64,000 bases of DNA from an uncultured Gelidibacter sp. (lineage in GTDB: Bacteria; Bacteroidota; Bacteroidia; Flavobacteriales; Flavobacteriaceae). Each line of letters opens with the position of its first letter. Within the stretch, counting starts at the first letter, position 1. The stretch covers positions 496,001-560,000 of the forward strand of contig NZ_CANMTE010000001.1 of NCBI RefSeq assembly GCF_947500795.1. Direction: 5' to 3'. A model generated the notes under the pieces. It ran no database searches. It saw only the letters and a program-made list of their open reading frames with translations, and had not been told where the DNA came from. Shown here in pieces: positions 1-10,654 of the stretch. The position numbers and the translations under genes were made by a program.

Positions 1-932
1 GGCTGAATCCCTATCAAATAGAATACAACTTCCTTACTGTGCTTCTTAGCATGAAGGATATGGGTGAAACCGAATGGAAATAACTTTCCTTTAGTTTTTT
101 GTAACGCTTTTGCAAACGAAGGCATGACAATAGCAAATGCTACTAATTCATCATTTTTATCAACAACAAATTTGATATACTCAGGATTGACAAAACTGAT
201 AAACTTTTTCTTGAAATACTCTTTTTGAATATCCGTAATGGCAACAAATGAAGATAAAGAGGCGTAAGATTTATTGAAAAGATCAAACATCTTGTCAACA
301 TAAGGCATAACTTCCTCTGTTTTAGTAAATCCTAAAGCCTTTAGTTCATAACGTCTTTTAATCAGTTCTTGGGCCTTATGAAACTGCTCAATTTTCACAT
401 TTGAAAATGGGAAGCGGCTTTCAGAATATAATTTTTCATCCTTATACCCTAATTCTTTAAAATGGTCTACATAATAAGGATAGTTGTACCAGGTAATCAT
501 ATTGCCCATATGTTCATAGCCTTCGGTCATGACACCAACTTTGTCTAAATTTGAAAATCCTACAGGGCCTTCAACATATTCTAAGTTATTTGCCTTACCA
601 ATCTCATGGACTTTCTCTAAAAGAGCTTTGGTCACTTCAATATCATCAATCACATCGAACCAACCGAAACGCATTTTTCTTTGGTTCTGATTTTTCACTT
701 CCAACCAATTGATAATAGCTGCAACTCTTCCAACAATGTTATTGTTTTTATACGCTAAAAAGAACGTCGCTTCAGCATCATTAAAGATTGGGTTTTTCTT
801 CTTGTTAAAAGTTTCCAGTTCCTGTTTAATGATAGGAGGCACCCACTGTGATGAGTCTTTATAAAGTTCAAAAGGGAATTTAACAAAAGCCTTTAATTCC
901 TTTGGGGAACTTACTTGTTTAATTGTAATCAT
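1..932 (-). CDS. GNAT-like / conserved hypothetical protein, C-terminus cut by window edge
   Basis: Open frame on the minus strand from ATG at 932 (MITIKQVSSPKELKAFVKFPFELYKDSSQWVPPIIKQE...) running off the left edge. Absent from the ORF track because it has no stop in the window. Confidence 0.7.
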   Translation of the reverse strand, partial: MITIKQVSSPKELKAFVKFPFELYKDSSQWVPPIIKQELETFNKKKNPIFNDAEATFFLAYKNNNIVGRVAAIINWLEVKNQNQRKMRFGWFDVIDDIEVTKALLEKVHEIGKANNLEYVEGPVGFSNLDKVGVMTEGYEHMGNMITWYNYPYYVDHFKELGYKDEKLYSESRFPFSNVKIEQFHKAQELIKRRYELKALGFTKTEEVMPYVDKMFDLFNKSYASLSSFVAITDIQKEYFKKKFISFVNPEYIKFVVDKNDELVAFAIVMPSFAKALQKTKGKLFPFGFTHILHAKKHSKEVVFYLIGIQ

Positions 933-941
933 AAAGTGGTC

Positions 942-1937
942 TTAAAAATTGCCGTTACTGTTAAAGTCAGTTTCTTTTTTTCTTTGGATATCGCGTTCTT
1001 GCATTCTTAGTTCATCTCTAGCAGGGATGCCGTTGTCAATTTCCTTGTCCTTATGAAAATCAAAGCGGTAGGACATTCCGAAATTCACTCCAAGAACAGA
1101 TGGCGTGTCTTTTGTATTAAACGTTAAAGCGGTATCCAACTGAAAATTCTTATTCCAAAGGTAAGCACCTCCAAAACGGAATAATTCATCGGCATAAAAG
1201 TCGCTGATAATACCTTGCGCCTCCCCGAAAACTGCCCATTTTGGGTTGAATGAATGCGTTAAGGTGAAGATATATTGATAATCTGATTGGTCTGTTCCAA
1301 TTCTATCGGCAATTAAATTGATAACAAAAACCCATCCACCCACAAAATTATTTTGCGAAATTAAGGCAACTTTCGGGCTGAATCCTTCAATTCCTGGAGC
1401 TGTATAAGGATTGTCTTTTGTATCAAAATTGGCACCAGCGTAAATAGCCACTGCTGGTATTAATGATTTCCATTTAAACTGTCGGTTGGCTTTCCAACTG
1501 TATAAATTTGGTTTTTCTTCTCCTGCTTTTCGGTACGGATCATAAATCATGTATTTCGCACCAATTGTCAAATTTTTGAAATTACCACGATCATATTCGG
1601 TTGGGGTGCCTGAGGAATTATAAGTTTGGGTATCGTTTTGATAGGTGCCCTGGATGTTCAATTCCAATTCTTCAAAAAGCAATCCGTAACGTGCTGCAAA
1701 ATCGGCTCCAAACCCTGAAACCTCATAATTTAAAAGCGAATGCTCTTCCTTAAGAAGATAAGGGCCAGCCTCAAATTGAAGGACATTAGTGCCAACTGAA
1801 AAGGCGCTTTGTGAAACGCCGGGCCTGTTGGAATTGATGACTTCAGTATATTGAGCTACTGCGAAATTGGTGAACGTGAAAATTAAAAATATTAAGGATA
1901 TTTTGATGGATTTCATTTTCGAATCGATTAGGCTCAA
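942..1937 (-). CDS. Outer-membrane transporter-like protein (phenol-degradation MetA-type fold); likely start at the internal MKSIKIS Met near 1916
   Basis: Signal peptide followed by NRPGVSQSAFSVG..., beta-barrel-like pattern, terminal aromatic strand region. Confidence 0.65.
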   Translation of the reverse strand: MSLIDSKMKSIKISLIFLIFTFTNFAVAQYTEVINSNRPGVSQSAFSVGTNVLQFEAGPYLLKEEHSLLNYEVSGFGADFAARYGLLFEELELNIQGTYQNDTQTYNSSGTPTEYDRGNFKNLTIGAKYMIYDPYRKAGEEKPNLYSWKANRQFKWKSLIPAVAIYAGANFDTKDNPYTAPGIEGFSPKVALISQNNFVGGWVFVINLIADRIGTDQSDYQYIFTLTHSFNPKWAVFGEAQGIISDFYADELFRFGGAYLWNKNFQLDTALTFNTKDTPSVLGVNFGMSYRFDFHKDKEIDNGIPARDELRMQERDIQRKKETDFNSNGNF

Positions 1938-2121
1938 AACTACATATTTTTTTTGATTTTGAATTGCTTTTAATCGATGGAAAGGAGGATTGTTTTAACA
2001 TATAAATTTTTGTCACAAGTGAGCAAACTCCACCAAACAGCGGTATTTTATATTTTTTTTAAGTATTTAAAACGGATTATAAAGGCGAAGAATCGTACTT
2101 TTGGAGAAAAATTATTTGACT

Positions 2122-2397
2122 ATGCAAATGGCGTCCTTCACGGGTTTTTTAAGAACCATTTTGATTATTTTATTGGTTTGGTATGGCGTTAAGATTCTTA
2201 TGAGACTTTTCGCTCCGTATTTTGTGCGCTATATGTCCAAGAAAGTAGAAGAGCGTTTTGGTGGTCAGTTTCAGCAACAGCAGCAGGACAGAAATCGTCC
2301 TAAAGAAGGTGAGACCGTTATTGACAAAATACCTGAGCAACGCCGAACTTCTGATAAAAAAGTAGGGGAGTACGTGGATTACGAAGAAATTGATTAA
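2122..2397 (+). CDS. DUF4834-type small membrane protein
   Basis: ORF 2101..2397; first ATG at 2122 (MQMASFTGFLRTILIILLVWYGVKIL...), TM helix then charged tail; directly upstream of the YfhO-like gene. Confidence 0.65.
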   Translation: MQMASFTGFLRTILIILLVWYGVKILMRLFAPYFVRYMSKKVEERFGGQFQQQQQDRNRPKEGETVIDKIPEQRRTSDKKVGEYVDYEEID

Positions 2398-2427
2398 TTT
2401 TCCGCAATCAAACAATCGCAATACTTC

Positions 2428-4860
2428 ATGGCTTCGTCACTAAAAAGATTCCTACCACATTTCTTAATAATTATTGGTTTTATCGCACTGTCACTGGCTT
2501 ATTTTAGCCCGGTTTTGAGTGGGAAGCAAATATTCCAGAGTGACATCATGCAGTATATTGGAATGTCTAAGCAGCAAACCGATTTTAGAGCTGCCACTGG
2601 CGAAGAAACCTATTGGACCAACAGTGCATTTGGAGGCATGCCTACATATCAATTAGGAGCCAAATATCCGCACAATTACATAAAAAAATTAGATTCGGTT
2701 TTACGTTTTCTACCAAGGCCGGCAGATTACTTGTTTTTATACTTCATCGGCTTTTATATTCTATTACTAACGCTAAAAGTCAATTATAAATTGGCTGCAC
2801 TGGGCGCATTGGCCTTTGGGTTTTCTACTTATCTTATTATCATTCTTGGCGTTGGACACAACAGTAAAGCACATGCTATTGCCTATATGCCTTTGGTATT
2901 AAGTGGGATATTACTGGTCTTTCAAAAAAAATATATTTTCGGGTTTTTATTGACTACTGTTGCGATGGCGCTTGAACTTGGTGCTAATCATTATCAAATG
3001 ACCTATTATTTATTGTTGTTGGTACTGATAATGGGAGCGGTCTATTTATTTGATGCCTATAAAAAGAACCTATTGCCTCACTTCTTTAAATCGGTGGGCA
3101 TTATGTTTATAGCGGTTGTTCTTGCCATTGGCATGAACGCCACAAATATTTTGGCAACTCAGGAGTATGTAAAAGAAAGTACCCGTGGCAAAAGCGAATT
3201 GACCATCAATCCGGATGGCACTCCTAAAGAAATAACCTCTGGGTTGGACAAAGAGTACATTACAGAGTATAGTTATGGCTTTTTAGAAACTTTCAATCTT
3301 TTTATTCCAAGACTTTTGGGTGGTGGTAACGGAGAAGATGTTGGTAAGGATTCTGAAATGTATAAGTTTTATACGGGAATTGGTGCAAGTCCGGTAGAGG
3401 CTATGCGCGAAGTGAAACACACACCAACGTATTGGGGAGACCAACCAATTGTAGAAGCACCTGCCTATGTTGGCGCCGTGGTATTATTCCTTTTTGTATT
3501 TGCACTTATTGTTGTAAAAGGCCGTTTAAAATGGTGGCTCGTTGGTGGTACCATTGTGTCTTTATTATTGTCTTATGGGAAGAACCTCGGCTTTTTAACA
3601 GACTTCTTTATTGATTATGTGCCGATGTACGATAAGTTCAGGGCTGTAAGTTCTATTCAGGTCATTTTGGAGCTTTGTATTCCTGTGTTGGCAATATTTG
3701 GATTAGTGCATCTGTTCAATGATTTTGAAAAGAATGAAGGCAAGTTGAAGGCGTTAAAGATTGCTGCTGGAATTTCTGGAGGACTTGCTATTTTATTCTT
3801 ACTGTTTAAGGGCTCCTTCGACTTTGTAGGCGTTAATGATGGGTATTTTAGACAGGCTTATGGCGAATATGGACAGAGCTTTGTAGACGCCTTAAAAGCG
3901 GATAGAAAGTCAATGTATACTACAGATACATTGCGGACCTTAATGTTGGTATTGCTTTCTGCTGGTGGTATTTGGTTGTATTTACAAAAGAAGTTATCTC
4001 AAAATGCATTAGTTGTTGTATTTGCAGTACTCATACTTTTTGATTTGGTCAATGTTGATAGGCGTTATGTTAACAATGAGAATTTTGTATCGGCACTTCA
4101 GGTGAGCAAACCTTATCAGGCCAATGCTGCAGATTTGGAAATCCTAAAGGATGATGGCCATTTTAGGGTGTTTGATGTGGCTTCAAGTGGGGCTCGAGCA
4201 TCTTATTTCCACAATTCGCTTAGTGGTTATCATGCCGCAAAATTAGGTCGCTATAATGAGTTATTTAATTTCTATATCGCTAAAAATAATATCAATGTAT
4301 TGAATATGCTCAATACGAAATACATTATTGCTGATGATGAACAAGGCGGAATTTTTCCTTATGAAAATGAGGACGCCAATGGCAATGCTTGGTTTATTTC
4401 TGAGATAGAAAAAGTGAATTCTGCTAATGCAGAAATGACTGCTTTAGAAAATTTAGATACTAAAATTAAGGCTGTAACTACGCAAGATTTGGCTGCTGCT
4501 AAATTCAAGATAGATTCAACTGCAACACTATCATTATCAGAATATAAACCGAATTACTTAAAGTATAGCTCTAACAATAGTAACGATGGATTTGCAGTGT
4601 TTTCTGAGATCTATTATGGCGATGGTTGGAACGCATATGTAGATGGAAAGTTGCAACCACATTACCGAGTCAACTACGTGTTACGCGGAATGCCAATTCC
4701 GAAAGGACAGCACACCATCGAATTTAAATTTGAACCGCAGGTTGTTAAAACTGGAAGTACAATTGCCTTAGCGAGTAGTGCATTGGTTGGACTGTTAATT
4801 TTGGTTGGGATTGTATATATGCGAAAGCAGATTCGTGAGAAAGGTGACACCATCTCATAA
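2428..4860 (+). CDS. YfhO family membrane protein
   Basis: 810 aa multi-TM protein with SDIMQYIGMSKQ and C-terminal YGDGWNAYVDGKLQPHYRVNYVLRGMPIPKGQHTIEFKFEP, typical of the YfhO family. Confidence 0.85.
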   Translation: MASSLKRFLPHFLIIIGFIALSLAYFSPVLSGKQIFQSDIMQYIGMSKQQTDFRAATGEETYWTNSAFGGMPTYQLGAKYPHNYIKKLDSVLRFLPRPADYLFLYFIGFYILLLTLKVNYKLAALGALAFGFSTYLIIILGVGHNSKAHAIAYMPLVLSGILLVFQKKYIFGFLLTTVAMALELGANHYQMTYYLLLLVLIMGAVYLFDAYKKNLLPHFFKSVGIMFIAVVLAIGMNATNILATQEYVKESTRGKSELTINPDGTPKEITSGLDKEYITEYSYGFLETFNLFIPRLLGGGNGEDVGKDSEMYKFYTGIGASPVEAMREVKHTPTYWGDQPIVEAPAYVGAVVLFLFVFALIVVKGRLKWWLVGGTIVSLLLSYGKNLGFLTDFFIDYVPMYDKFRAVSSIQVILELCIPVLAIFGLVHLFNDFEKNEGKLKALKIAAGISGGLAILFLLFKGSFDFVGVNDGYFRQAYGEYGQSFVDALKADRKSMYTTDTLRTLMLVLLSAGGIWLYLQKKLSQNALVVVFAVLILFDLVNVDRRYVNNENFVSALQVSKPYQANAADLEILKDDGHFRVFDVASSGARASYFHNSLSGYHAAKLGRYNELFNFYIAKNNINVLNMLNTKYIIADDEQGGIFPYENEDANGNAWFISEIEKVNSANAEMTALENLDTKIKAVTTQDLAAAKFKIDSTATLSLSEYKPNYLKYSSNNSNDGFAVFSEIYYGDGWNAYVDGKLQPHYRVNYVLRGMPIPKGQHTIEFKFEPQVVKTGSTIALASSALVGLLILVGIVYMRKQIREKGDTIS

Positions 4861-4928
4861 ATAGGCCCTTTAGAATTTATAAACGATAATTATATCAAAA
4901 GATTCCCGCCTTCGTTGGAATAAAGATT

Positions 4929-6206
4929 ATGCCAAAAAAAGCACTTATCATTACGTATTATTGGCCCCCAGCAGGTGGGCCTGGAGTGCAGCGTTGGTTG
5001 AAATTCGTAAAATATCTTCCTGATTTCGGCATACATCCAATAGTATATATTCCGGAAAACCCTAGTTATCCTTTATTGGATCAAACCTTGTTGGATGACA
5101 TCCCAAAAGAGGTCACTATTCTAAAACAACCCATAACCGAGCCCTATAGATTAGCAGAGATCTTTTCAAAACAAGCTTCGAAAACCATTAGTTCTGGTGT
5201 CATTCCCAAAGAGAAGAAACAAACGGCTATTCAGAAATTAATGCTCTATGTGCGTGGTAATTATTTTATTCCAGATGCCAGAAAAGAATGGGTAAAACCT
5301 TCCGTGAGCTATTTATCTTACTACATTAAAGAACATCAAATTGAAACAGTAATCACGACCGGTCCGCCGCATAGTTTACATTTAATTGGCTTACAACTTA
5401 AAGCGCGGTTAGGGATAAAATGGATTGCCGATTTTAGAGATCCGTGGACCACAATTGGTTATCATAAAAAATTAAAACTCAGTGCAAGTGCCGCTAAAAA
5501 ACATGAGCATATGGAAAAGCAGGTGCTCACTACCGCTGATCATATAATTGTTACTAGTGGGAATACCAAAACGGAATTTGCAGCAAAATCAAACCGGCCT
5601 GTCACCGTAATTACCAATGGTTATGATTACCAACAACTCCCTAAGACAGAAAAAGACCAAAGGTTTTCTGTAGCGCACATTGGATCCTTATTGTCTGAAC
5701 GTAATCCAAAAGCATTGTGGAAAGTTTTAGGTGAACTCATTCAGGAACACGACCATTTTAAAGATACCTTTATTCTAAAATTAATCGGTGTGGTAAGTGA
5801 CGATGTGCTTAATACAATCCGACAATTCATACCGGAAAATAATATTGATATTGTGGGCTATGTCACTCATAAGGAAGCTTTAGTGCATCAAAGACAATCT
5901 CAATTGTTATTATTGATTGAAATAGATTCCGAAGATACCAAAGCCATTATTCCTGGAAAATTGTTCGAATATATGGTGGCTGAAACTCCTATAGTTGCGG
6001 TAGGTCCGCCAGATTCTGATGTTGAAGGTATTATAAAGTCTACAAATACAGGTCGATATTTTGGTTATCACTCAGAGCCGGAATTAAAAGCCCATCTTTT
6101 ATCTTGTTACGAAGCTTATAAAAATTCAACCCTCGCCACGCACCCGATAGGTTTGCAGCAATACAGCAGAAAGGCCTTAACCCAAAAATTGGCAGAACTC
6201 ATCTGA
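4929..6206 (+). CDS. Glycosyltransferase (GT4-like)
   Basis: N-terminal YYWPPAGGPGVQRWLKFVKYL and C-terminal GKLFEYMVAETPIVAVGPPDSDVEGII motifs. Confidence 0.85.
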   Translation: MPKKALIITYYWPPAGGPGVQRWLKFVKYLPDFGIHPIVYIPENPSYPLLDQTLLDDIPKEVTILKQPITEPYRLAEIFSKQASKTISSGVIPKEKKQTAIQKLMLYVRGNYFIPDARKEWVKPSVSYLSYYIKEHQIETVITTGPPHSLHLIGLQLKARLGIKWIADFRDPWTTIGYHKKLKLSASAAKKHEHMEKQVLTTADHIIVTSGNTKTEFAAKSNRPVTVITNGYDYQQLPKTEKDQRFSVAHIGSLLSERNPKALWKVLGELIQEHDHFKDTFILKLIGVVSDDVLNTIRQFIPENNIDIVGYVTHKEALVHQRQSQLLLLIEIDSEDTKAIIPGKLFEYMVAETPIVAVGPPDSDVEGIIKSTNTGRYFGYHSEPELKAHLLSCYEAYKNSTLATHPIGLQQYSRKALTQKLAELI

Positions 6207-6253
6207 CACTTGTCTTGCAACTCAAAATTCTTATCTTCGGGTTTTAATATTCT

Positions 6254-7711
6254 ATGGGAATAGTCACCAACCAATCTTTTAAGAATACCATCACCACGTA
6301 TTTAGGGTTTGCCATTGGCGCTTTGAATACTTTGTATTTGTATGCGTTCTTTATTTCTGATGTGCACTATGGCTTGATTTCCTTTATGTTATCTACCGCT
6401 ACTATCATGATGCCTTTAATGGCTTTTGGTGTGCACAATACCATTGTAAAATTCTATTCCACATTTAAAACCAAGAACTCACTCAATAGTTTCTTAACAC
6501 TGATGCTGTTTTTGCCCTTAGCCCTTATCATTCCTACGGGGTTAATTGGTGCGCTGGCTTATGAAAACATCGCTAGTTTATTGTCGCAAAAGAACCCAAT
6601 TATTGGCGATTATGTGTGGTATATATATTTTGCCGCCATAGTTATGGCTTATTTTGAGGTGTTTTTTGCATGGGCAAAAACCCAAATGCAAACTGTTTTT
6701 GGGAATTTTTTAAAAGAAGTCTTCCATCGCATAGGTATTATGGTGCTGCTTTTTTGTGTCTATTTTGAATGGATCTCGGTGGACACCTTTATAGCTGGAG
6801 TAATTGGGGTATATGCCTTACGCATGTTGATTATGATGTTCTATGCGTTTAGTATCCGTTTACCTGTTTTTAGGTTCAACAGAATTGATAAGTTAAGCTC
6901 AATTTTAAAATATACGTTTCTAATCATTATTGCTGGCTCTATCGCAACTGTCATTTTAGATATTGACAGTTTTATGTTGGGAATGTATATTCCTATTGAA
7001 AAGGTAGCCTATTATGGCGTTGCTATTTACATCGCTACAGTAATTGTTGTGCCTTCAAGATCCATGCAGCAAATCCTTCAGCCGTTAACGGCAAAATACC
7101 TCAATGAGAAAAATAAAGTGGCTTTGGAAGATTTGTATGTAAGGAGCTCGCAGACTTTATTTATTATTGGTGGACTTATTTTCTTGCTGATTATATTGAA
7201 TATCAATTCACTTTATGAAACGATTCCAGCTCAGTTCAGCGGTGGATTAATTGTGGTGTTTTTGGTGAGTTTAGCCAAGCTATATGACTGTTTAATGGGG
7301 TGTAATAACGTGGTACTGTTTAATAGTGATTATTACAGAGTAGTGTTGCTATTTGGTGTTATCTTGACCATCCTTACCGTGGTTCTCAACATGATATTTA
7401 TTCCGAAGTATGGCATCAACGGATCGGCATTTGCGACCTTCTTGGCCGTCTCAGTATACAACTCCATTAAAATCTATTTCGTAAAACGGAAATTCAATAT
7501 GATGCCTTTCACCATGGACACAGGAAAAGTGGTGCTCGTGTTAATTGTAATGATTGGACTGTTCTATTTCTGGGAATTCCCATTTCATCCATTGGTAAAT
7601 ATTGCTTTAAAATCGGGTTTAATTGCGATAGTGTATATCGTTGTGATTTTAAAAATGGAGGTGTCAGATGATATTAGCGCGCTGATTCGGAAGTATTTGA
7701 AATTGAAATAG
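6254..7711 (+). CDS. Polysaccharide biosynthesis / flippase-like protein (MOP superfamily)
   Basis: 485 aa with about 14 TM segments, C-terminal YGINGSAFATFLAV; adjacent to a glycosyltransferase. Confidence 0.8.
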   Translation: MGIVTNQSFKNTITTYLGFAIGALNTLYLYAFFISDVHYGLISFMLSTATIMMPLMAFGVHNTIVKFYSTFKTKNSLNSFLTLMLFLPLALIIPTGLIGALAYENIASLLSQKNPIIGDYVWYIYFAAIVMAYFEVFFAWAKTQMQTVFGNFLKEVFHRIGIMVLLFCVYFEWISVDTFIAGVIGVYALRMLIMMFYAFSIRLPVFRFNRIDKLSSILKYTFLIIIAGSIATVILDIDSFMLGMYIPIEKVAYYGVAIYIATVIVVPSRSMQQILQPLTAKYLNEKNKVALEDLYVRSSQTLFIIGGLIFLLIILNINSLYETIPAQFSGGLIVVFLVSLAKLYDCLMGCNNVVLFNSDYYRVVLLFGVILTILTVVLNMIFIPKYGINGSAFATFLAVSVYNSIKIYFVKRKFNMMPFTMDTGKVVLVLIVMIGLFYFWEFPFHPLVNIALKSGLIAIVYIVVILKMEVSDDISALIRKYLKLK

Positions 7712-7855
7712 GAGTGAAGATCAGATATGTTGGATTTCAGTTAATATCAATCCCTCCATTTCGGTAGGTATAAAAAAAGGAAAATCCCGCAAGGTGCTTT
7801 GAGGCATACTACTTGCAGGACATTCCCACTAACCAACCAATTATTTTATAGAGAG

Positions 7856-9133
7856 TTAATTATCTCTACCTTGCGTAGATCTTGACCTAGTGTTAGACGC
7901 TTGTCTGTCCATTTTGGTGTTTGCTCTACTGTTGTTTTGCCTTGCACGGGTATTTCTACTAGTGCTTTCTGCTTTATTATATGTACGCGACGGCGCTGCG
8001 TTTGGTTTTCTTTCAACCGATTTTTTTTGTTCTACTCTCGTGTTTGCAGGTCTAGAAGGAGCAGATGCTGTGTTCTGTCTTCTGCTGTCTCTTCCTACTG
8101 CACCTTTACTTGTGTTTTCATTTCTAGGGGCACGAGCTGCATTTCTGCTATCCGCACTTCTTTCGCCAGACCTTGAAACATTCGTATTGGCAGGACGTTC
8201 ATTGCCTCTTGTTGCCTGCACATTACGTTGGCCTTGTGTTCTACCTGATGTTTCTCTGTTCATAGTTCTTGGCGCACTTGCATTACCTCTCGAACTCTCA
8301 ACACTTCTTTGTGAACTTTGAGAACGTGTTGCCGAACTGTTTACTCTCGCATTGCTTCCTCGTGAAGATGACGCATTACTTCTATGAGACACAGCATCTT
8401 GTCTGTAACGATCACTGATGCGGGAATTAGTAGCAACTGCATTTCTTCTGCCAGAACTGTTAGAATATTGACGTGGTTGCGGCGTATATCTTACAGGTGT
8501 TCTATAGTTATTTGCGTATGGTCTGTAATAATGGTGTCTTATAGGTTTGTAATGTTGTCTATAAGGTTTTACGTAAACTACACGGTATTCACGCGCAGGT
8601 ACGACATAATAATTATGCCATGGACGGTGTACATACACACGGTTATAGACGTTGATATACCCGGAATAGTGCGTAAATCTATGGTGACGGTCATAAAACA
8701 CCTGTAAGCCACCTACACGACTCACATAGCCGTTATGATTATAATGGATATTAACATTTCCTGCTTGTGTTATACGTCCGTAGTAATCATAGTAAATTGG
8801 AACATTTTCAATTTGTATGATGGCACCATAGTCGTCATATTGCAGATAAGGGCTATAGTCGTAACCATTATTGAAACTAAATGACACGTTTGGTGTGTTT
8901 ATAGTAACATGAGTATTAGGACCATAATTTGGAGCATAGAAGTCAAATTGACCATCTGGGAACACAGAAAATTCAATACCACCTTCAGTGAAAATAAAGG
9001 AATTGCCATACCCTTTTTTACCCTTAGGGTGTTTTTTACTGTATGAATTATCTTTAGCTGTTGTGGTGGTTGTTGCGTTTACTGACATCCCAATAAGGAA
9101 CATTGCAGTAAAAAGTAAAGCTAACTTTTTCAT
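7856..9133 (-). CDS. Secreted Tyr/His-rich protein with long basic low-complexity Ser/Arg/Asn tail
   Basis: Signal peptide MKKLALLFTAMFLIGMSVNA; Y/H-rich middle; C-terminal half dominated by S, R, N, A. Confidence 0.7.
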   Translation of the reverse strand: MKKLALLFTAMFLIGMSVNATTTTTAKDNSYSKKHPKGKKGYGNSFIFTEGGIEFSVFPDGQFDFYAPNYGPNTHVTINTPNVSFSFNNGYDYSPYLQYDDYGAIIQIENVPIYYDYYGRITQAGNVNIHYNHNGYVSRVGGLQVFYDRHHRFTHYSGYINVYNRVYVHRPWHNYYVVPAREYRVVYVKPYRQHYKPIRHHYYRPYANNYRTPVRYTPQPRQYSNSSGRRNAVATNSRISDRYRQDAVSHRSNASSSRGSNARVNSSATRSQSSQRSVESSRGNASAPRTMNRETSGRTQGQRNVQATRGNERPANTNVSRSGERSADSRNAARAPRNENTSKGAVGRDSRRQNTASAPSRPANTRVEQKKSVERKPNAAPSRTYNKAESTSRNTRARQNNSRANTKMDRQASNTRSRSTQGRDN

Positions 9134-9605
9134 GAATGTTTGTTTTTAAGTATTTATACGCTATAGGCAACACAAACAATGTGCCAAAAACTTTAAGATA
9201 ATATTATGATATTGGATTACAGGCAGTTATGTGTTTGAAGACTGGTTATAAAGAGGGATATTAAAGCGTCAAGCGCCTAATATTTGAATTAAAAAAGACA
9301 AAATTCAGGTGTGATTTTGTGATTTTATTAAGTATCTATAATAAAGTCAAGTGATGGTCCACATTCACATAGCCCTTAAAACATTGGCAGACAAACTTGA
9401 TAAAAAGGCTTTTAGAAGTGTTTACTCTAATACTTCATGAAATTGCGTTCTGTAAACCGTAATGAAACCTAAATACTATAAAATCATTCTTATTAACCTG
9501 TTTTTATCAATTATGCGAACGTCTCTTCGTGAACCCGGTTTTAAATGCTTATCTTTTCCGATTTAACAATAAAGTCTATATATTTAGGCTATTTTAATTA
9601 TTTAT

Positions 9606-10520
9606 ATGGATTTTACAAATCCCCTGGTATATGGGGTTCCTTTCTTTTTAGGGTTGATTTTATTAGAGCTCACCTACAGCAAAACACATAATCACAAAGA
9701 ATTATACAAATGGAAAGATCTCGTCTCTAGTCTCGGCATGGGCGTAGGTTCAGCAGTTATAGCGCCACTTGTTAAAACTGTTACGGTCATTCTTCTATTT
9801 AATTTAGTGTATGACTTTTTCAATCCCTTGGTAGATGGTGTTCGCACCAATATTATGGGATATGAATCATTTGGATATGCTTGGTATATTTGGGTTTTAT
9901 GTATGTTGTGCGATGATTTCTCCTATTATTGGTTTCACCGACAGAATCATATGGTAAGGTTCTTTTGGGCTGCACACATTGTACATCATTCGTCCGATAA
10001 TTTTAATTTAGGTACTGCCGTAAGAAACGGTTGGTTTACCATATTCTATAAACCTTTATTTTATGTCTGGATTGTAGCCATTGGTTTTCCTCCAGAAATG
10101 CTCGTAGTATGTTTAGGTATTGAGGCGCTTTGGCAGTTTCAATTGCATACGGTATTTGTTCCGAAATTGGGCTTTCTCGATAAATTTCTGAACACCCACA
10201 CTATGCATCAGGTGCATCACGCCTGTAACCTTGAGTATATGGATAAAAATCATGGTGGGATTTTAAATGTTTTCGACCGAATTTTTGGAACGTGGAAACC
10301 TCTGGACGAAAGCATCGATATCACGTATGGCGTTACTAAACCACCTGAATCCTATAATTTATGGGTGATTTTGACGCACGAATATACCGATATTTGGAAC
10401 GACATGAAGAAGTCAAAAAATCTTTATCATAAGTTTATGTACGTTTTTGGACCTCCAGGCTGGAGTCATGATGGGAGTACAAAAACTGTAAAGCAGATCA
10501 GGCAAGAGATGGCCATGTAA
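9606..10520 (+). CDS. Sterol desaturase / fatty acid hydroxylase family protein
   Basis: Histidine clusters WFHRQNH, AHIVHHSSDNFN and HTMHQVHHACN. Confidence 0.9.
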   Translation: MDFTNPLVYGVPFFLGLILLELTYSKTHNHKELYKWKDLVSSLGMGVGSAVIAPLVKTVTVILLFNLVYDFFNPLVDGVRTNIMGYESFGYAWYIWVLCMLCDDFSYYWFHRQNHMVRFFWAAHIVHHSSDNFNLGTAVRNGWFTIFYKPLFYVWIVAIGFPPEMLVVCLGIEALWQFQLHTVFVPKLGFLDKFLNTHTMHQVHHACNLEYMDKNHGGILNVFDRIFGTWKPLDESIDITYGVTKPPESYNLWVILTHEYTDIWNDMKKSKNLYHKFMYVFGPPGWSHDGSTKTVKQIRQEMAM

Positions 10521-10654
10521 CAAGACCTTCAAGAGGAACCGGAATCTGAAGTTTTGGTGTCTCGTACCCAGTTGTGAATTTTCTGTAGGAATCCCTGCCT
10601 GTCAAAGATGGGATTAGGCATTTTTCACTACATTTAGAGCTCTAATAGAAACGT

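Noticed and set aside
7780-7830. Imperfect hairpin TCCCGCAAG...CTTGCAGGA between convergent genes
   Set aside because: Possible terminator, but the stem is interrupted, the loop is long and there is no T-tract on either side; not strong enough to list.
7890-8321. Plus-strand ORFs 7890..8321 and 7901..8176 in the ORF track
   Set aside because: They lie antisense to the Ser/Arg-rich tail of 7856..9133; low-complexity codon bias generates long open frames on the opposite strand.
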